A stretch of 64,000 nucleotides of DNA from Pseudomonas parafulva NBRC 16636 = DSM 17004 (lineage in GTDB: Bacteria; Pseudomonadota; Gammaproteobacteria; Pseudomonadales; Pseudomonadaceae): the NCBI RefSeq assembly GCF_000730645.1, contig NZ_BBIU01000026.1, positions 1 to 64,000 of the forward strand, in the 5' to 3' direction. Positions 62,001-64,000 of the stretch are shown here, one piece after another. Under the pieces are notes generated by a model. The model saw only the letters and a list, made by a program, of their open reading frames with translations. It had not been told where the DNA came from and made no database searches. The translations under genes and the position numbers were made by a program. Numbering within the stretch: position 1 is the first letter of the stretch; every line of letters starts with the position of its first letter.

Positions 62001-63122
62001 GTGCATAATGTCGTGATCAGCGGCACCGGCCTGTACACCCCGGCCCAGAGCATTTCCAACGAAGAACTGGTGGCGTCCTTCAATGCCTGGTCGCAGCAGT
62101 TCAACCAGGACAACGCCGCTGCCATCGAGCGCGGTGAGGTCGAAGCGGCGCCCTTGTCGGACCCTGCCTTCATCGAAAAAGCCTCTGGCATCAAGAGCCG
62201 CTTCGTCATGGACAAGGCCGGCATCCTCGACCCGCAACGCATGAAGCCGCGCCTGCCGGAGCGTAGCAACGACGAGCCGTCGGTGCTCTGCGAAATGGCG
62301 GTGGCGGCAGCGCGCCAGGCACTGGAGCGTGCCGGGCGTACACCGGCCGATGTCGACGGGGTCATCGTCGCCTGCTCCAACCTGCAGCGGCCTTACCCGG
62401 CCATCGCCATCGAGGTGCAGCAGGCCCTTGGCATCCAGGGCTTTGCCTTCGACATGAACGTGGCCTGTTCCTCCGCCACATTCGGTATCCAGACGGCAGC
62501 CAACAGCGTGGCCTTGGGGCAAGCGCGGGCCGTGCTGATGGTGAACCCGGAAGTGTGTACCGGGCACCTGAACTTCCGCGACCGTGACAGCCACTTCATT
62601 TTTGGCGATGCGGCCACTGCAGTACTGCTCGAGCGTGCCGACCAGGCCAGTTCCAACCACCAGTTCGATGTGGTCAGCAGCAAGCTGTGGACCGAGTTCT
62701 CCAACAACATCCGCAACAACTTCGGTTTCCTTAACCGTGCGGCTGACGAGGGCGAGGGTGCCGCCGACAAGTTGTTCATCCAGGAAGGGCGCAAGGTGTT
62801 CCGCGAGGTCTGCCCTAAAGTGGCTGAGCTGGTAGGGGAGCACCTGCAGGAAAATGGCTTGCAGCCCGGCGATGTGAAGCGCTTCTGGCTGCACCAGGCC
62901 AACCTCAGCATGAACCACCTGATCGTCAAGAAGCTGCTGGGGCGTGAAGTGGCCGAAGAAGACGCGCCGGTGATTCTGGACCGTTATGCCAACACCAGTT
63001 CGGCAGGGTCGGTGATTGCCTTCCACCTGTATCAGGACGACCTGGCCAAGGGCTCGCTGGGGGTGTTGAGTTCGTTTGGGGCGGGGTATTCGATTGGCAG
63101 CGTGATCTTGCGCAAGCGCTGA
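62001..63122 (+). CDS. FabH-like beta-ketoacyl-ACP synthase III
   Basis: 373-residue ketosynthase of the type that condenses medium-chain acyl-CoA with malonyl-ACP, a shunt from beta-oxidation into fatty-acid synthesis described for P. aeruginosa PA3286. The catalytic triad is Cys156 (NVACSSATF), His298 (WLHQANLS) and Asn331 (YANTSSAGS). Compared with the common FabH it carries an extended N-terminal part (about residues 30-60). The GTG start at 62001 follows AGAGGA; the frame continues upstream. Its nearness to two fadD genes fits lipid recycling. Confidence 0.9.
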   Translation: MHNVVISGTGLYTPAQSISNEELVASFNAWSQQFNQDNAAAIERGEVEAAPLSDPAFIEKASGIKSRFVMDKAGILDPQRMKPRLPERSNDEPSVLCEMAVAAARQALERAGRTPADVDGVIVACSNLQRPYPAIAIEVQQALGIQGFAFDMNVACSSATFGIQTAANSVALGQARAVLMVNPEVCTGHLNFRDRDSHFIFGDAATAVLLERADQASSNHQFDVVSSKLWTEFSNNIRNNFGFLNRAADEGEGAADKLFIQEGRKVFREVCPKVAELVGEHLQENGLQPGDVKRFWLHQANLSMNHLIVKKLLGREVAEEDAPVILDRYANTSSAGSVIAFHLYQDDLAKGSLGVLSSFGAGYSIGSVILRKR

Positions 63123-63183
63123 TCCTTTCTGCGCTTGCTACGCCTGTCGCGGACCAAGCCCGGCACAGGCGTTACACACAAAA

Positions 63184-63222
63184 AAACGGGAAACACCGGA
63201 TGGGGTTCGGTGTTTCCCGTTT
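63184..63222. terminator. Bidirectional terminator, ketosynthase and porin
   Basis: Perfect 15-bp inverted repeat (AAACGGGAAACACCG at 63184-63198, complement at 63208-63222) with a 9-base loop, flanked by an A-run that becomes a U tract on the minus strand. It separates two convergent genes. Confidence 0.9.
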
Positions 63223-63247
63223 CAAGTGAAGCAGAGGGGCATTCGGT

Positions 63248-64000
63248 TTAGAACTTGGCTTCCAGGTCTACCTGCAGGGTGTCTACATCAGCATTGCTGT
63301 TGGGCAGGTTGGAGTAGTCGGTCTTGGCCATCATGTAGGCCGCGCCCAGGGCGAAGTTCTTGTCGATTTCGTAACCCACCTTGAACTTGTGGCCACGGGA
63401 ACCGGTGAAGCCGTTGCCGAAGTCCGAGTCGGTGAACAGGCTCACCACACCGTTACGCTGCACGTCGCGGTAGTTGTAGTCCAGGCTCCAGGCGCCGATC
63501 TTGCTCTTCAAGCCAGCCAGCCAGGCCTTGTCCTTGCCATCGGTGCTTTCGGTGTTCTTGACGAACTGGCCGTAGGCCGACAGCGGGATGGCGAAGCCGG
63601 TGAAGTCCACCTGGCCGAAACCTTCCACCAGGTTGAACTCGTTGGTGGTGTTGCCCAGCGAACGCAGGGCAGCAGAGGCCTTGTCGTTGTCGTAACCGTA
63701 GATGCTGCCGCCCACGGTGACCTTGACGGTATCAGCCGCGTTGAACTTGGTACCCAGCTGGGCCGCGTACAGTTGGGCGTCGTGTTTGAACTGCACGCCG
63801 TCGCCGTCTACGTTGTCCTTGAGGTTGTAGTGGCCGATGCTGCCGAACACTTCGGCGGCGCCCAGGTTGGTCTTGTAGGTGGCGGCCACGCCTTCTGGGT
63901 TGATGTCGCTGTCCCAGATGATGTCGCCCATGCTTACCCACGGCTGCATCATCTTGCCGCCGATCAGGTGCAGGTTAGGCACGGCGGTGGGGTGCCAGTC
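63248..64000 (-). CDS. OprD-family outer-membrane porin, C-terminal part
   Basis: The frame runs out of the right edge, so about 250 C-terminal residues are seen, and the true start lies beyond the window. Alternating beta-strand segments (LDYNYRDVQRNGVVSLF, HKFKVGYEIDKNFALGAAYM) end in the aromatic C-terminus VDLEAKF, as expected for an outer-membrane barrel. OprD-family channels take up amino acids, organic acids or aromatic compounds; the substrate of this one is not known. The strong terminator lies 26 bases after its stop. Confidence 0.85.
   Translation of the reverse strand, partial: DWHPTAVPNLHLIGGKMMQPWVSMGDIIWDSDINPEGVAATYKTNLGAAEVFGSIGHYNLKDNVDGDGVQFKHDAQLYAAQLGTKFNAADTVKVTVGGSIYGYDNDKASAALRSLGNTTNEFNLVEGFGQVDFTGFAIPLSAYGQFVKNTESTDGKDKAWLAGLKSKIGAWSLDYNYRDVQRNGVVSLFTDSDFGNGFTGSRGHKFKVGYEIDKNFALGAAYMMAKTDYSNLPNSNADVDTLQVDLEAKF

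Overview
The window comes from a chromosome of the Pseudomonas putida group. The coding is dense and GC-rich, with Pseudomonas-type gene content: an OprD-family porin, tandem fadD paralogues, a trans-4-hydroxy-L-proline catabolic cluster, cysK next to lpxO, aceK away from aceBA, REP-type intergenic repeats and Hfq/Crc-type A-rich motifs at starts. I saw no rRNA, tRNA, CRISPR array, insertion sequence, prophage or integron. It reads as core chromosome with a few accessory genes, such as the delta-60 repeat protein at 1945-3264 and the HTH/unknown gene pair at 5228-5937.

Layout. 1-5.9 kb: a methionine aminopeptidase paralogue divergent from a PcaQ-like LysR regulator, the delta-60 repeat protein, an FKBP-type lipoprotein isomerase, a DUF1232 protein preceded by two inverted perfect DnaA boxes, and a two-gene HTH/unknown module behind two tandem palindromes. 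5.9-13.4 kb: a five-gene hydroxyproline operon (permease, 2-epimerase, deaminase, alpha-ketoglutaric semialdehyde dehydrogenase, D-hydroxyproline oxidase), read leftward and divergent from a PAS-AraC regulator. 13.4-20.0 kb: a molybdenum-cofactor group (LysR, moaB, moaA-bestrophin, YdeP-like molybdopterin oxidoreductase) followed by an Lrp regulator. 20.1-23.5 kb: a trans-sulfuration-type PLP enzyme, a DUF465 protein and EptA. 23.6-27.7 kb: rnd-ycgL-D-2-hydroxyacid dehydrogenase-ycgN, then a secreted protein resembling an inactivated M61 peptidase.

27.8-31.6 kb: a DUF2892 protein, an RNA methyltransferase, YajD, a proline-rich small secreted protein and oligopeptidase B. 31.7-35.8 kb: a six-gene rightward operon of a membrane protein, a class II glutamine amidotransferase, DUF2937 and 5-oxoprolinase PxpABC. 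36-41.5 kb: a MoxR ATPase with a VWA protein, a DUF748 protein, cysK and lpxO. 41.5-50.7 kb: DUF4265, a DMT exporter, aceK, a lipoprotein, CvfB, CsbD, YihY, a GNAT enzyme, DUF2790, a LysE exporter and a MaoC hydratase. 51-54.7 kb: two acyl-CoA synthetases in tandem. 54.8-57.5 kb: an amine oxidoreductase with a gamma-glutamylamine-synthetase-like glutamine synthetase. 57.9-64 kb: helicase HrpA, a FabH-like ketoacyl synthase, and the C-terminal part of an OprD porin cut by the window edge.

Functional themes are amino-acid and amine catabolism (hydroxyproline, pyroglutamate, polyamine-like), fatty-acid activation and its link back to synthesis, lipid A modification (EptA, LpxO) and molybdoenzyme biogenesis. 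The most unusual signals are mostly regulatory: the DnaA-box palindrome, the tandem operators of the HTH module, a 13-mer shared by the moaB and molybdoenzyme upstream regions, and a three-half-site element over the lpxO promoter. All functional calls rest on reading motifs and context by eye; no database search was run.
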